NCBI RefSeq assembly: GCF_023101165.1 | Contig: NZ_CP078076.1 | Span: 2,604,001 to 2,668,000 of the forward strand | Source of the DNA: Microbacterium sufflavum | GTDB taxonomy: Bacteria > Actinomycetota > Actinomycetes > Actinomycetales > Microbacteriaceae | Direction of reading: 5' to 3' | Length of the DNA: 64,000 nt | Part shown: positions 9,129 through 16,898 of the stretch, in pieces | How the letters are laid out: each line of letters opens with the position of its first letter | Position numbering within the stretch: position 1 is the first letter of the stretch | The notes under the pieces: model-generated | Seen by the model: the letters and a program-made list of their open reading frames with translations, nothing else | Database searches by the model: none | Told to the model about the DNA's origin: nothing | Made by a program: the position numbers and the translations under genes

Positions 9129-9498
9129 GGGGCTGATCGGTTTCGACAGCGCCTGTGAATCCACGAGAAGCGGGCCGAGGATGCAGAGTTATCTCGTAAA
9201 CGCTCTCTGCAAAACAATAGTTGCCGAATCCAAGCGCAACGACTTCGCCCTCGCTGCCTAAGCGAGCCCGATAGTCCGTCAGACCGTATGTGATTCCGAT
9301 ACGGATCCTGGCGTCATCTAGGAATCTTGCTGCGTGACGGCGTCTGGACGTCACGTGGGACTCTTCCCAGGCTGGGCTCGTCGACTTAGGTGTCTGTGAC
9401 AAAGGTCGGAGCCGAGCAGAACGCTTCCACAGACTGCGCCCGGAGAAGGCGTGGAGACTCAGCGTTGGACGGGGGTTCGATTCCCCCCAGCTCCACCA
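9129..9498 (+). ncRNA. ssrA: Transfer-messenger RNA (tmRNA)
   Basis: The 5' end GGGGCTGATCGGTTTCGACA and the 3' end TTCGATTCCCCCCAGCTCCACCA form the tRNA-like acceptor and T-arm, with CCA encoded. The internal tag frame runs 9223-9261; resume codon GCC follows TAGTT, as GCA follows TAGTC in E. coli. The predicted tag is AESKRNDFALAA and then a TAA stop. The DFALAA end is a typical actinobacterial degradation signal. tmRNA with SmpB rescues ribosomes on broken mRNAs. The smpB gene is not in this window. Confidence 0.96.
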
Positions 9499-9511
9499 GG
9501 TCGCTGTCACA

Positions 9512-9555
9512 GACGAAGCCCCCGTGTTCCTCATGAACACGGGGGCTTCGTCGTT
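9512..9555. terminator. Bidirectional terminator after ssrA
   Basis: An 18-bp perfect stem (9512-9529 with 9535-9552) with a 5-base loop, rich in G/C with A/T at its base. It follows tmRNA on the + strand and ends the small convergent gene on the - strand. Confidence 0.85.
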
Positions 9556-9565
9556 CCGAGACCAG

Positions 9566-9727
9566 CTAGTCGGCGTCGGTGCCGTCGTGAGCCTCCACGT
9601 CGTCGTCGCCGGTGGGTGGCACCGTGGGCGGTTCGCCCTTGTTGTCCTCGGCGCCGAGGTTGTCGTTCTCGTCGGGCCCGGGGGAGGATTCGGTGCTGAT
9701 GTCGTTGCGGTGGCTGTCGCTGCTCAT
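9566..9727 (-). CDS. Small acidic hypothetical protein
   Basis: A 53-residue, strongly acidic and probably disordered protein rich in Asp, Glu, Asn, Pro and Thr, with no cysteine, aromatic residue or membrane segment. The ATG at 9727 is preferred to the one at 9805 because AGAAAGGAA lies at the right distance upstream. I do not recognise a family. It sits between the ssrA terminator and a P-type ATPase gene on the other strand. Confidence 0.55.
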   Translation of the reverse strand: MSSDSHRNDISTESSPGPDENDNLGAEDNKGEPPTVPPTGDDDVEAHDGTDAD

Positions 9728-9863
9728 GCGCGTTCCTTTCTGGGTGACTTCCTCCAGCCTCTCCTCCCGGAGGATCGGGGGCCAGACGGTTGACAATGCG
9801 ACCACGCGCGGCCCAGGGAGCAGACGCGGAGGAGGGCATGCCGCAGGAGACGCCGGCGCAGCC

Positions 9864-9869
9864 TATATT
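9864..9869 (+). promoter_or_regulatory. -10 box (TATATT) for the P-type ATPase
   Basis: TATATT is followed by GAGGCC and then GTG at 9876. The six-base spacing marks the GTG as a leaderless start and decides against the in-frame upstream extension. Confidence 0.6.
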
Positions 9870-9875
9870 GAGGCC

Positions 9876-12746
9876 GTGACGATGACCCCGCCCACGCCCG
9901 CCGACGGACTCACGCGCGCCCAGGTGGCGGAACGCGTCTCGACGGGCCGAACGAACGCGTTCACGGCCGATACGAGCCGGAGCGCCTGGAGCATCGTCCG
10001 CGCGAACGTGTTCACCATCTTCAACGGGATCGTGTTCGCGTGCTTCTTCGTGCTGTTCGCGATCGGGCGGTGGCAGGATGCCCTTTTCGGTCTCGCCGCG
10101 TTCTCCAACGCGATCATCGGCTGCGTGCAGGAGTTCCGAGCGAAAGCGGCCCTCGATCGCCTCGCCCTGATGAACGCCCCGCGTGCGCTCGTCCGACGGG
10201 ACGGTGCCGAGACGGAGGTGGTCCCCGGCGATGTGGTGCTCGACGACGTGCTCGTGCTGCGTGCCGGCGAACAGGTCCCGGCCGACGCCACGGTCACGCA
10301 GTCCCGCGGGCTGCAGATCGACGAGTCGATGCTCACCGGCGAGTCGGACCCGGTCGAGAAGCACCCGGGCGATGAGGCGCTGTCGGGGGCGGTCGTCGTC
10401 GCCGGCGAAGGGCTCGCCGTCACCACCCGCGTCGGGGCGGACTCGTACGCGAACCGGTTCGCGGGTGAGGCGCGGCGGTTCTCGCTGGTGGCGAGCGAGC
10501 TCCGGTCGTCGATCGATCGCGTCCTCACCTGGGTGGGCTGGATCATCGGTCCCGTCGGGCTCCTCGTGCTGAACGCGCAGATCATCGTGACCGGTGGCTA
10601 TGCGACGGCGTTCAGCTCAGGCTCGTGGCAGCAGGCGGTCGTCAACACGATCGCCGCGTTGACCGCGATGATTCCGCTCGGCCTCGTCTTGATGACCAGC
10701 ATCGCGTTCGCGGTCGGAGCGTCGCGGCTCGCGCGTCGACAGGTGCTGGTGAACGAGCTGCCGGCGGTCGAGGGGCTCGCTCGTGTCGACGTCGTGTGCC
10801 TCGACAAGACCGGCACGCTCACGGTGGGCGACATCGTCTTCGACGCCGAGCACACGATCGGCGGCGCGTCTCCGTCCCGTGCAGACGAGGTGGCCGCCGT
10901 GCTGGCCTGGTATGCGGCAGCTCCGGACGCGAACTCGACGGCTCGTTCCCTGCGCGCCGACCACCCGGTGCGCGCACCGCTGCACGTCCGCGGAGACATC
11001 CCGTTCTCCTCGGCGCGCAAATGGAGCGCCACGGTGTTCGAGGAGGTCGACGGCACCTGGGTGATGGGGGCACCGGAGATGATCTTCGGCGACGAGGCCA
11101 CCTCGAGCAGCACCGAGCTCGGCCGCACGGTCACGAGGCTCGCGGAGAGCGGGCGCCGCACGCTGGTCCTCGCGCGGGCGAAACAGCCGCTGTCCGAGTC
11201 GGAGATCGCCGAGGAGCGCCTGCCCGCCGGACTGGCCCCCGTCCGCGTCCTCACCTTCCGCGAACAGGTGCGTCCTGACGCCGCGCAGACGCTGGAGTAC
11301 TTCCGCCGCCAGGAGGTGGCCATCCGCATCATCTCCGGAGACAACCCGCGGACCGTGGCGGCGATCGCGCGCGAGGTCGGACTCGACGTGGAGGAGGGGT
11401 TCGACGCGCGGGAGCTCCCCGACGACGATGCCGAGCTCGCCCGGCTCCTCGACAGCCAGCAGGTGTTCGGGCGGGTGACGCCGGAGCAGAAGAAGCGCAT
11501 GGTGACCGCGCTGCAGAGCCACGGACACACCGTCGCCATGACCGGAGACGGGGTCAACGACGCCCTGGCGATCAAGACGGCCGACATCGGGATCGCCATG
11601 AACTCCGGCTCGCCGGCGACGAAGGCCGTCGCGCGCCTCGTCCTGCTCGACGGGCAGTTCTCCCACCTGCCCGACGTCGTGGCCGAGGGGCGGCAGGTCA
11701 TCGCGAACATCGAACGCGTCTCGATGCTGTTCCTCACCAAGACGGCGTATGCGACGACCCTCGCCGTCGTGTTCGGTGCGCTGATCCTGGCCTTCCCGTT
11801 CCTCCCGCGCCAGCTGTCGATCACCGACGGCCTCACCATCGGGATCCCCGCGTTCTTCCTGGCGCTCATGCCGAACGCCTCGCGCTACCTCCCCGGCTTC
11901 CTGCGGCGATCCCTCAGCTTCGCGATCCCGGCCGGCGTCGTCGTGGCGGGCGGCCTCACCTGGTACGACGCTGTCGCGCGCGGTCTCGGCGTCTCCGAGG
12001 AGCAGCTGCGTACCGGCGCGACCGTGATCCTCGCGATCGTCGGCATCTGGGTGCTGGCGGTGTTGGCGCGGCCCCTCAATCGCTTCAAGGTCCTCGTGGT
12101 GGGCGCCATGTTCGTGCTGCTCGTCGGCATCTTCAGCCTGCCGCCGGCGCGCAGCTTCTTCGCCCTGGTCGATCCGGGGGAGGAGCTCGCGCTGGCCCTC
12201 ACCGGGATCGTCGCGGTGATGATCGCCGCGATCGAGATCATCCGGTTCGTCCATCGCCGCGTCGTCGTCGATCGTGTTCGCCCGAGCGGCGACCGCACCG
12301 GCGAACCCGAGCGCGCCGCTCAGGCTGCCCGCGGCAGCACCGTGGGGCGGGTCCTCACGAATGGGGTCGCGGCCCTCGCCTATGTCTTCGGCCTGCTCGC
12401 CACGGCGTTCGGTGTGCTGGTGTTCCTCTCGCGCTACGAGGGGACGGTGGGACGGACGGCGTTCTCGCTCCTCGGCGCATCGATCGCCCTGTTCGGGCTC
12501 CTGGTGCTCGCGATCGCGGCGGGCGTGCGGCGGGGCAGCGGGTTGTCGCGCCTGTTGCTCACGATCGTGCTGACGCTCGCCATCGCGGTCAGCGTCGCGG
12601 TGCTGCTCGCGGGGGATCGCTGGGACTGGGGTGCCGGGATCACGGGGCTGGTCGCGGGCGTGCTCGTGACCCTGCTGTGGACGCCGCCGACGACGCACCG
12701 GTTCGGGCGCATCCGCGACAGCTCGATGGGGCGCGGTCGCCCCTGA
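9876..12746 (+). CDS. HAD-type cation-transporting P-type ATPase with C-terminal membrane extension
   Basis: A 956-residue P-type ATPase. TGES of the actuator domain is at residue 154, the phosphorylated Asp of DKTGT at 310, and GDGVND at 557-562. The sequence resembles mycobacterial CtpE, reported to be a calcium transporter, more than heavy-metal or KdpB types: there is no CPC motif, and the fourth membrane helix reads IPLGLVLMTS. The CtpE-like body ends near residue 795. After a charged linker come about 150 residues with three or four more membrane helices, beyond the usual family length. Ion specificity is not established. Confidence 0.88.
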   Translation: MTMTPPTPADGLTRAQVAERVSTGRTNAFTADTSRSAWSIVRANVFTIFNGIVFACFFVLFAIGRWQDALFGLAAFSNAIIGCVQEFRAKAALDRLALMNAPRALVRRDGAETEVVPGDVVLDDVLVLRAGEQVPADATVTQSRGLQIDESMLTGESDPVEKHPGDEALSGAVVVAGEGLAVTTRVGADSYANRFAGEARRFSLVASELRSSIDRVLTWVGWIIGPVGLLVLNAQIIVTGGYATAFSSGSWQQAVVNTIAALTAMIPLGLVLMTSIAFAVGASRLARRQVLVNELPAVEGLARVDVVCLDKTGTLTVGDIVFDAEHTIGGASPSRADEVAAVLAWYAAAPDANSTARSLRADHPVRAPLHVRGDIPFSSARKWSATVFEEVDGTWVMGAPEMIFGDEATSSSTELGRTVTRLAESGRRTLVLARAKQPLSESEIAEERLPAGLAPVRVLTFREQVRPDAAQTLEYFRRQEVAIRIISGDNPRTVAAIAREVGLDVEEGFDARELPDDDAELARLLDSQQVFGRVTPEQKKRMVTALQSHGHTVAMTGDGVNDALAIKTADIGIAMNSGSPATKAVARLVLLDGQFSHLPDVVAEGRQVIANIERVSMLFLTKTAYATTLAVVFGALILAFPFLPRQLSITDGLTIGIPAFFLALMPNASRYLPGFLRRSLSFAIPAGVVVAGGLTWYDAVARGLGVSEEQLRTGATVILAIVGIWVLAVLARPLNRFKVLVVGAMFVLLVGIFSLPPARSFFALVDPGEELALALTGIVAVMIAAIEIIRFVHRRVVVDRVRPSGDRTGEPERAAQAARGSTVGRVLTNGVAALAYVFGLLATAFGVLVFLSRYEGTVGRTAFSLLGASIALFGLLVLAIAAGVRRGSGLSRLLLTIVLTLAIAVSVAVLLAGDRWDWGAGITGLVAGVLVTLLWTPPTTHRFGRIRDSSMGRGRP

Positions 12747-12761
12747 GCGGGCGCGGTGCCC

Positions 12762-13328
12762 TCAGTCCGCCCAGTCGACGAGCAGCAGGCTCTGGCGGGT
12801 GTCGGCGAACTTCACCCAGCCGTCGCCGAAGAGGTAGGTCATGCCGTAGCCGTCCTCATCGGTTCCCATCGAGAACTCCGGGTCCTCGGTGACGTACACG
12901 CCCTCTTCCGACTCCTCGCGCTGCCACCCCTCGGCGAGCAGCCCGGCCTGCGCCTCCGCCGCGTCCGCGGCGCTGACGCGGGCCCATCCGTACAGCTGAC
13001 CGTGGTCCGAGGGCACCGAGAAGTCGGCCCAGAAGCAGAGCAGTCCCTCGGTGAACTCCACGCCTCCGGCCCGGAACTCCTTGCCCTGCGCACTCCAGCC
13101 GGCCGACGTCAGCGCGGCGACCGTGCCGTCGGAGATCATCGACTCGCACGTGAGCTCCTCGCCCGTGGGTTCGGGCGCCGGAACGGGGGCGGGGGAGGAC
13201 GTCTCGACCGTGGTGTCGGCCGTGGCAGGAGGAGAGCGGGTGGGCTCGGCGTGCGGAGCCCCGCTGCAGCCCGCCAGCAGCAGCACCAGCAGCGCGCCGG
13301 TGGCGGCGGGAAGGCTGCGGGCGGTCAT
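12762..13328 (-). CDS. Putative lipoprotein, unknown function
   Basis: A 188-residue exported protein. The signal peptide ends in a clear lipobox LLAGC with the lipidated Cys at residue 21, followed by a Thr/Pro/Ser-rich linker to about residue 55. The globular part has several Trp and acidic residues and two further cysteines (CESM, LCFW) that could form a disulfide. No family recognised. It converges on the ATPase gene with a 15-base gap, and a HisN-like gene lies 26 bases upstream on the same strand. Confidence 0.75.
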   Translation of the reverse strand: MTARSLPAATGALLVLLLAGCSGAPHAEPTRSPPATADTTVETSSPAPVPAPEPTGEELTCESMISDGTVAALTSAGWSAQGKEFRAGGVEFTEGLLCFWADFSVPSDHGQLYGWARVSAADAAEAQAGLLAEGWQREESEEGVYVTEDPEFSMGTDEDGYGMTYLFGDGWVKFADTRQSLLLVDWAD

Positions 13329-13354
13329 GGGGGTCCTCGGGATCGCGGTGGCGG

Positions 13355-14155
13355 TCAGTCGTCGTGCAGGAGCGCGAGGAGGTCCTGGTGAAGGACTCCG
13401 TTGGTGGCGAGTGTCGAGCGGGCGGAGATCGTCTCGCTGCCTTCGAAGGACGTCATCCGGCCGCCGGCTTCGCGCACGATCGCCACGGCGGCCGCGAGGT
13501 CATACTCCTTCACATCGAACTCGGCCACCATGTCGAGGCGGCCCTCGGCCAGCAGCATGTAGGCGTACACGTCGCCGTAGGCGCGGTCCCGCCAGACCCG
13601 GTCCGACAGTCGCAGGAGGGCGTCGAGGTGCCCGGCCTCCCGCCACTGAGCGATGCTTTGGAAGCTCACGCTCGCGTCATCCAGGGAGGACACGGCGGAG
13701 ACCGTCAGTCGTCGTTCCTCGCCGTCCACGGCGGTCCACGCGCCGTCGCCGGCGGCCGCCCACCAGCGTCGTCCCAGCGCGGGCATGCTCACCACCCCGA
13801 CCTGGGGCACCCCGTCGACCGCCAGAGCGATCATGGTGCCCCACAGCGGCACGCCGCGCAGGAAATTCGCCGTCCCGTCGATCGGGTCGATGATCCACTG
13901 TCGGTCCGTGGTCCCCTGTGCGCCGAACTCCTCGCCGAAGATGCCGTCATCGGGCCGCTCGCTCTCGAGGATGCTGCGCACCGCACGCTCGGTCGCCAGG
14001 TCGGCGTCGGTGACATGCGACCGGTCGGCCTTGGTGGAGATCTCCAGATCCGCGGCGTCGAAGCGCGGCAGAGATTGGGCGTCCGCCGCGTCGGCGAGCC
14101 GGAGGGCGAGGGCGAGGTCGGCGCGCAGGTCGGTCGCGGCAGGGGGCTGAGTCAC
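13355..14155 (-). CDS. hisN: Inositol monophosphatase family protein, probable histidinol-phosphatase
   Basis: A magnesium-dependent phosphatase of the IMPase fold. GEEFG is at residues 74-78 and DPIDGT at 90-95, supplying metal ligands, and a C-terminal aspartate follows in AAAVAIVREAGG. The segment DPIDGTANFLRGVPLWGTMI resembles actinobacterial HisN, which removes phosphate from L-histidinol phosphate in histidine synthesis. An inositol or CysQ-type substrate remains possible. The GTG at 14155 is chosen because TATCCT lies six bases before it; the longer frame to 14320 has no support. 266 residues. Confidence 0.75.
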   Translation of the reverse strand: MTQPPAATDLRADLALALRLADAADAQSLPRFDAADLEISTKADRSHVTDADLATERAVRSILESERPDDGIFGEEFGAQGTTDRQWIIDPIDGTANFLRGVPLWGTMIALAVDGVPQVGVVSMPALGRRWWAAAGDGAWTAVDGEERRLTVSAVSSLDDASVSFQSIAQWREAGHLDALLRLSDRVWRDRAYGDVYAYMLLAEGRLDMVAEFDVKEYDLAAAVAIVREAGGRMTSFEGSETISARSTLATNGVLHQDLLALLHDD

Positions 14156-14320
14156 GCTCCCAGGATAGTGGCGGTGACCTGCGGCCCTGAGTGACCATCG
14201 GCCACCGTGGCTGCGTCCCGAGGTGTACGCGTGTGCTTGGCGCGCCCGGGCGGCACACGATTTCGTCGGCGGCTGATCGGCTGGTAATGTAATTCCTCGG
14301 TCGGGGTTATCCCGGGCCAC

Positions 14321-14396
14321 GCACCTCTAGCTCAATCGGCAGAGCAACTGACTCTTAATCAGTGGGTTCAGGGTTCAAGTCCCTGGGGGTGCACCA
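14321..14396 (+). tRNA. tRNA-Lys (anticodon CTT)
   Basis: Cloverleaf with acceptor stem GCACCTC/GGGGTGC, anticodon stem ACTGA/TCAGT around loop CTCTTAA (anticodon CTT, reading AAG) and T-arm with GTTCAAGTC. CCA is encoded at 14394-14396. AAG is the dominant lysine codon in this genome. Confidence 0.96.
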
Positions 14397-14399
14397 CGC

Positions 14400-14437
14400 A
14401 GAAGCCCTCGATCCGTGCTCCACGGTCGAGGGCTTCT
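14400..14437 (+). terminator. Terminator after tRNA-Lys
   Basis: AGAAGCCCTCGA pairs with TCGAGGGCTTCT, with an inner CCGTG/CACGG stem, starting three bases after the tRNA 3' end. CTCTC follows rather than a pure T-run. Confidence 0.8.
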
Positions 14438-14471
14438 CTCGTACGGTGCTCGTCCGGTCGACGGCGTGCGG

Positions 14472-14747
14472 TCAGGCGCGCCGGACGGACAGCATCTGCC
14501 AGCCCTCCGGAACCTTGGCCTCGAGCGACGCCATGTCCTCCGCCTCGATCTGCTCGACGCCGTCGACCCGGCGGAACGTTCCCGTGGCCTCCATCTTCGC
14601 CTCGCCCTTCAGCATCCGCACCGGTGCGGATGCCAGGTCGAACCCGGGCTGCGCGTGGGCGGCCAGCTGTGTGCGCACATCCTCGAGGGACGTGCCGACG
14701 ACGTCGGCGGTGGCGCTGCCGAGGGGGCGGATGAGGGCGATGAGCAT
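14472..14747 (-). CDS. Conserved small hypothetical protein
   Basis: A 91-residue soluble protein without cysteine or membrane segments; the C-terminal part (VPEGWQMLSVRRA) looks like a short alpha/beta domain. Family not recognised. The ATG at 14747 is preceded by TAAGCT six bases upstream and GGGAGG directly before it, which supports both the start and its expression. It ends close to the tRNA-Lys terminator. Confidence 0.6.
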   Translation of the reverse strand: MLIALIRPLGSATADVVGTSLEDVRTQLAAHAQPGFDLASAPVRMLKGEAKMEATGTFRRVDGVEQIEAEDMASLEAKVPEGWQMLSVRRA

Positions 14748-14775
14748 CCTCCCAGCTTAGGAGGCGCGCGACGCG

Positions 14776-15042
14776 TCAGAGGTCCCAGTCGAGGGCGGAT
14801 CGCAGGTCGACGGGAGGAGGCGCATCCGTGGTGCTCCGCCGCAGGTAGACCGCCACGCGAGAGTGCGCCGTGATCAGCACACTCGTCAGACTGTCGCCGG
14901 TGGCGAGATCGACGAAGGTCGGCTCGGAACGGGCCGCAGCCTCGATGCGCGTCATGAGGTCAGCCACGTCGGTGCTGGACGGGAGCACGAAGTCGTGCCC
15001 ATCGATCTCGATGTGCGTCGTGGTCGTCTCGGTGTTCCCCAT
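14776..15042 (-). CDS. Small hypothetical protein
   Basis: An 88-residue acidic protein. The start is placed at the ATG at 15042 because TACCGT lies seven bases upstream, whereas the alternative GTG at 15051 would fall inside that box. The sequence has a predicted alpha/beta pattern with a VAVYLRR strand near the end and no recognisable domain. It lies 28 bases upstream of another small gene on the same strand. Confidence 0.6.
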   Translation of the reverse strand: MGNTETTTTHIEIDGHDFVLPSSTDVADLMTRIEAAARSEPTFVDLATGDSLTSVLITAHSRVAVYLRRSTTDAPPPVDLRSALDWDL

Positions 15043-15116
15043 GCGGTCCACGGTAGGCAGGGCTCACCGAGGCGGCAAGAGGGGTTGAACCAGCCTGCGC
15101 ATCGTGTTACGGGCGG

Positions 15117-15455
15117 TCACGCCGGGGCGAGGACCGCTTCGCGATCCGTCGGTGCCTGCTCTGCGGGCTCTGACACCAGGTACAGCCCGGTGGGGGCGTT
15201 GGCCGTGAACGCGAGTGCGTCGACCCAGGCCCGGTTGACGGCCGGCTGGCGGCTGCCGCTGTACTTGAAGACGAGCGAGCTGCCCGCGTGCACCCATACC
15301 GTGGTGCGTCCGCCGCCGATGCTGGCGTCTTCTCGCCAGGTGAAGCCGAACGGCTCCCCGCGGCGGAGCTTCGCGGTCATGACGAGCTGGACGTGTGTGA
15401 GCGCCCGATCCTCGATCTCGACCTTCACGCTGTTCTCGTACACGAAACGACCCAT
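15117..15455 (-). CDS. Small conserved protein, unknown function
   Basis: A 112-residue protein starting MGRFVYENSVKVEIEDRALT, a form I know as a recurring small beta-rich protein of Microbacteriaceae, often in several copies per genome and of unknown role. The ATG at 15455 has an AGGAAG ribosome site; the frame could extend to 15545 but that part has no support. The sequence is beta-strand rich (VWVHAGSSLVFKYSG) with no catalytic motif visible. Confidence 0.7.
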   Translation of the reverse strand: MGRFVYENSVKVEIEDRALTHVQLVMTAKLRRGEPFGFTWREDASIGGGRTTVWVHAGSSLVFKYSGSRQPAVNRAWVDALAFTANAPTGLYLVSEPAEQAPTDREAVLAPA

Positions 15456-15583
15456 GACCTGCTTCCTGTTCCGCCACAGAAACCTGTGCCAAGAGGCGCA
15501 ACCAAGATGATCACTGGTGTGGTGTTCCTCTACGGTCTCACACATTCGAGGAACCGGATACCCCGGTCGGCGACAGGGGCGTC

Positions 15584-16276
15584 TCAGGCGACGGGATCGA
15601 GGAGGGTGGGGTCGGACGGGTCGAGCGTGCGGGTGTTGCTGACCTTGCGGTCCACGATGCGCCCACGGATCGTGGCGGCGACATCCGCCGAGCTATGGTC
15701 CAGCATCGCCAGCGCGTCGAGCTTCGCCTGCCCGGTCAGCTTGTCCGGGCTGAGCCAGGTGTCCCACGTGTCCGGCGTCAGGAAGGCCGGCATGCGGTCG
15801 TGGACCTCGCCGCTCGCGTCCCTGGCCTCCCTGGTGACCACGACGAAGCATCGCACCCGCTCTCCCTCGTGCTCCATGGACCACGTCAGTCCCGCGGCGG
15901 CGAGCAGGCCGTCGGCGTGCAGGAAGTGCGGGGTCTTCCGCCCCTTCTCGCCGGTCCACTCGAAGTAGCCGCGCATCGGGACGATGCACCGGGCCGCGGA
16001 GAACGCGGGTGCCCAGAACCCGGCCGCCAGCTTCTCCATCCTGGCGTTGATGAGCGGCGCGCGCTGGGGGCGGTTGGGCGGGCTCTGCCAGTCCCAGCGG
16101 ACGAGCTCGAGGATGCGGCCCTCACCGCGGTCGCGGACGATCGGAGCGTTCTCGGTGGGGGCGATCGAGTAGGCGCCGTGCCACGACTTCCACCAGTCCT
16201 CGGGACGGCCGCCCTCGGCGACGAACTCGCGGATCAGCTCGTCGGTGGTCGCATCGTTCGCGAATCGTCCGCACAT
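15584..16276 (-). CDS. SOS response-associated peptidase (SRAP/YedK family)
   Basis: A 230-residue SRAP protein. The family crosslinks its second-residue Cys to abasic sites in single-stranded DNA and so protects them; MCGRF supplies that Cys here. The conserved Asn (INARMEKL), Glu (GYFEWTG) and His (VHDRMPAFL) of the active site are all visible. The usual RWGLVP motif is replaced by RWDW. A TAGGGT box lies five bases before the ATG. No LexA box was seen at its promoter. Confidence 0.92.
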   Translation of the reverse strand: MCGRFANDATTDELIREFVAEGGRPEDWWKSWHGAYSIAPTENAPIVRDRGEGRILELVRWDWQSPPNRPQRAPLINARMEKLAAGFWAPAFSAARCIVPMRGYFEWTGEKGRKTPHFLHADGLLAAAGLTWSMEHEGERVRCFVVVTREARDASGEVHDRMPAFLTPDTWDTWLSPDKLTGQAKLDALAMLDHSSADVAATIRGRIVDRKVSNTRTLDPSDPTLLDPVA

Positions 16277-16387
16277 GTCTCACCCTAGCAGATCCGTGTC
16301 TGCCGATGCCCCGCGCACCGGACTCGATCGTCCCATCATGCTGCACGGGGTGCGCGGGTGCACGGCCCTGGATGCACGGAGCCCGGA

Positions 16388-16876
16388 TCAGGCTCCGGCG
16401 ACGTCGATCACGGTGCCGTGCGTGAGCTGCTCCAGTTCGGCGAAGGTGAGGGGCATCACCGTGTGCGGGTGCCCTGCGGCAGCCCAGATCTCCGGGAACG
16501 CCGTGAGTGCGCGGTCGAGGTAGGTCGGCAGCGGTGCCGGGTGCCCGACCGGTGCCACGCCGCCGATCGCCTGACCTGTCGCCTCCCGCACGACGGACGC
16601 CGGCGCCATCGAGACGTCCGTGGCGCCGATGCTGCGCGCCAGGACGCCGAGGTCGACCCGGTGTCCGCCGCTCGTCATCACGAGCACCGGGTCACCGTCG
16701 GCGAGGAACACCAGGCTGTTGGCGATCGCGGCGACCTCGCAGCCGATGGCGGCCGCGGCCTCCGTCGCGGTTCGAGCGGAGTCGGGGAGGACCCGGATCT
16801 CCGCATCGACACCCGACTCGACGAGGTGCTGATGCACCAGGCGGCTGCGTTCGGGAAGCGAGGGCGCGTCGGTCAT
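16388..16876 (-). CDS. YbaK/EbsC family aminoacyl-tRNA deacylase
   Basis: A 162-residue single-domain protein of the YbaK/ProX editing family, which hydrolyses misacylated tRNA such as Cys-tRNA-Pro. The signatures IANSLVFL, VMTSGGHRVD and IGGVAPVGHP are present. It starts at the ATG at 16876, with TACCGT six bases upstream; the longer frame to 17101 lies inside the neighbouring MFS gene. Exact tRNA specificity cannot be read from the sequence. Confidence 0.85.
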   Translation of the reverse strand: MTDAPSLPERSRLVHQHLVESGVDAEIRVLPDSARTATEAAAAIGCEVAAIANSLVFLADGDPVLVMTSGGHRVDLGVLARSIGATDVSMAPASVVREATGQAIGGVAPVGHPAPLPTYLDRALTAFPEIWAAAGHPHTVMPLTFAELEQLTHGTVIDVAGA

Positions 16877-16898
16877 GGCACCACGGTAGTGGAGGCGC

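Noticed and set aside
10617-12698. 693-codon antisense frame opposite the P-type ATPase
   Set aside because: Length follows from the high GC content; the product is low-complexity and there is no start signal. The sense gene has all ATPase motifs.
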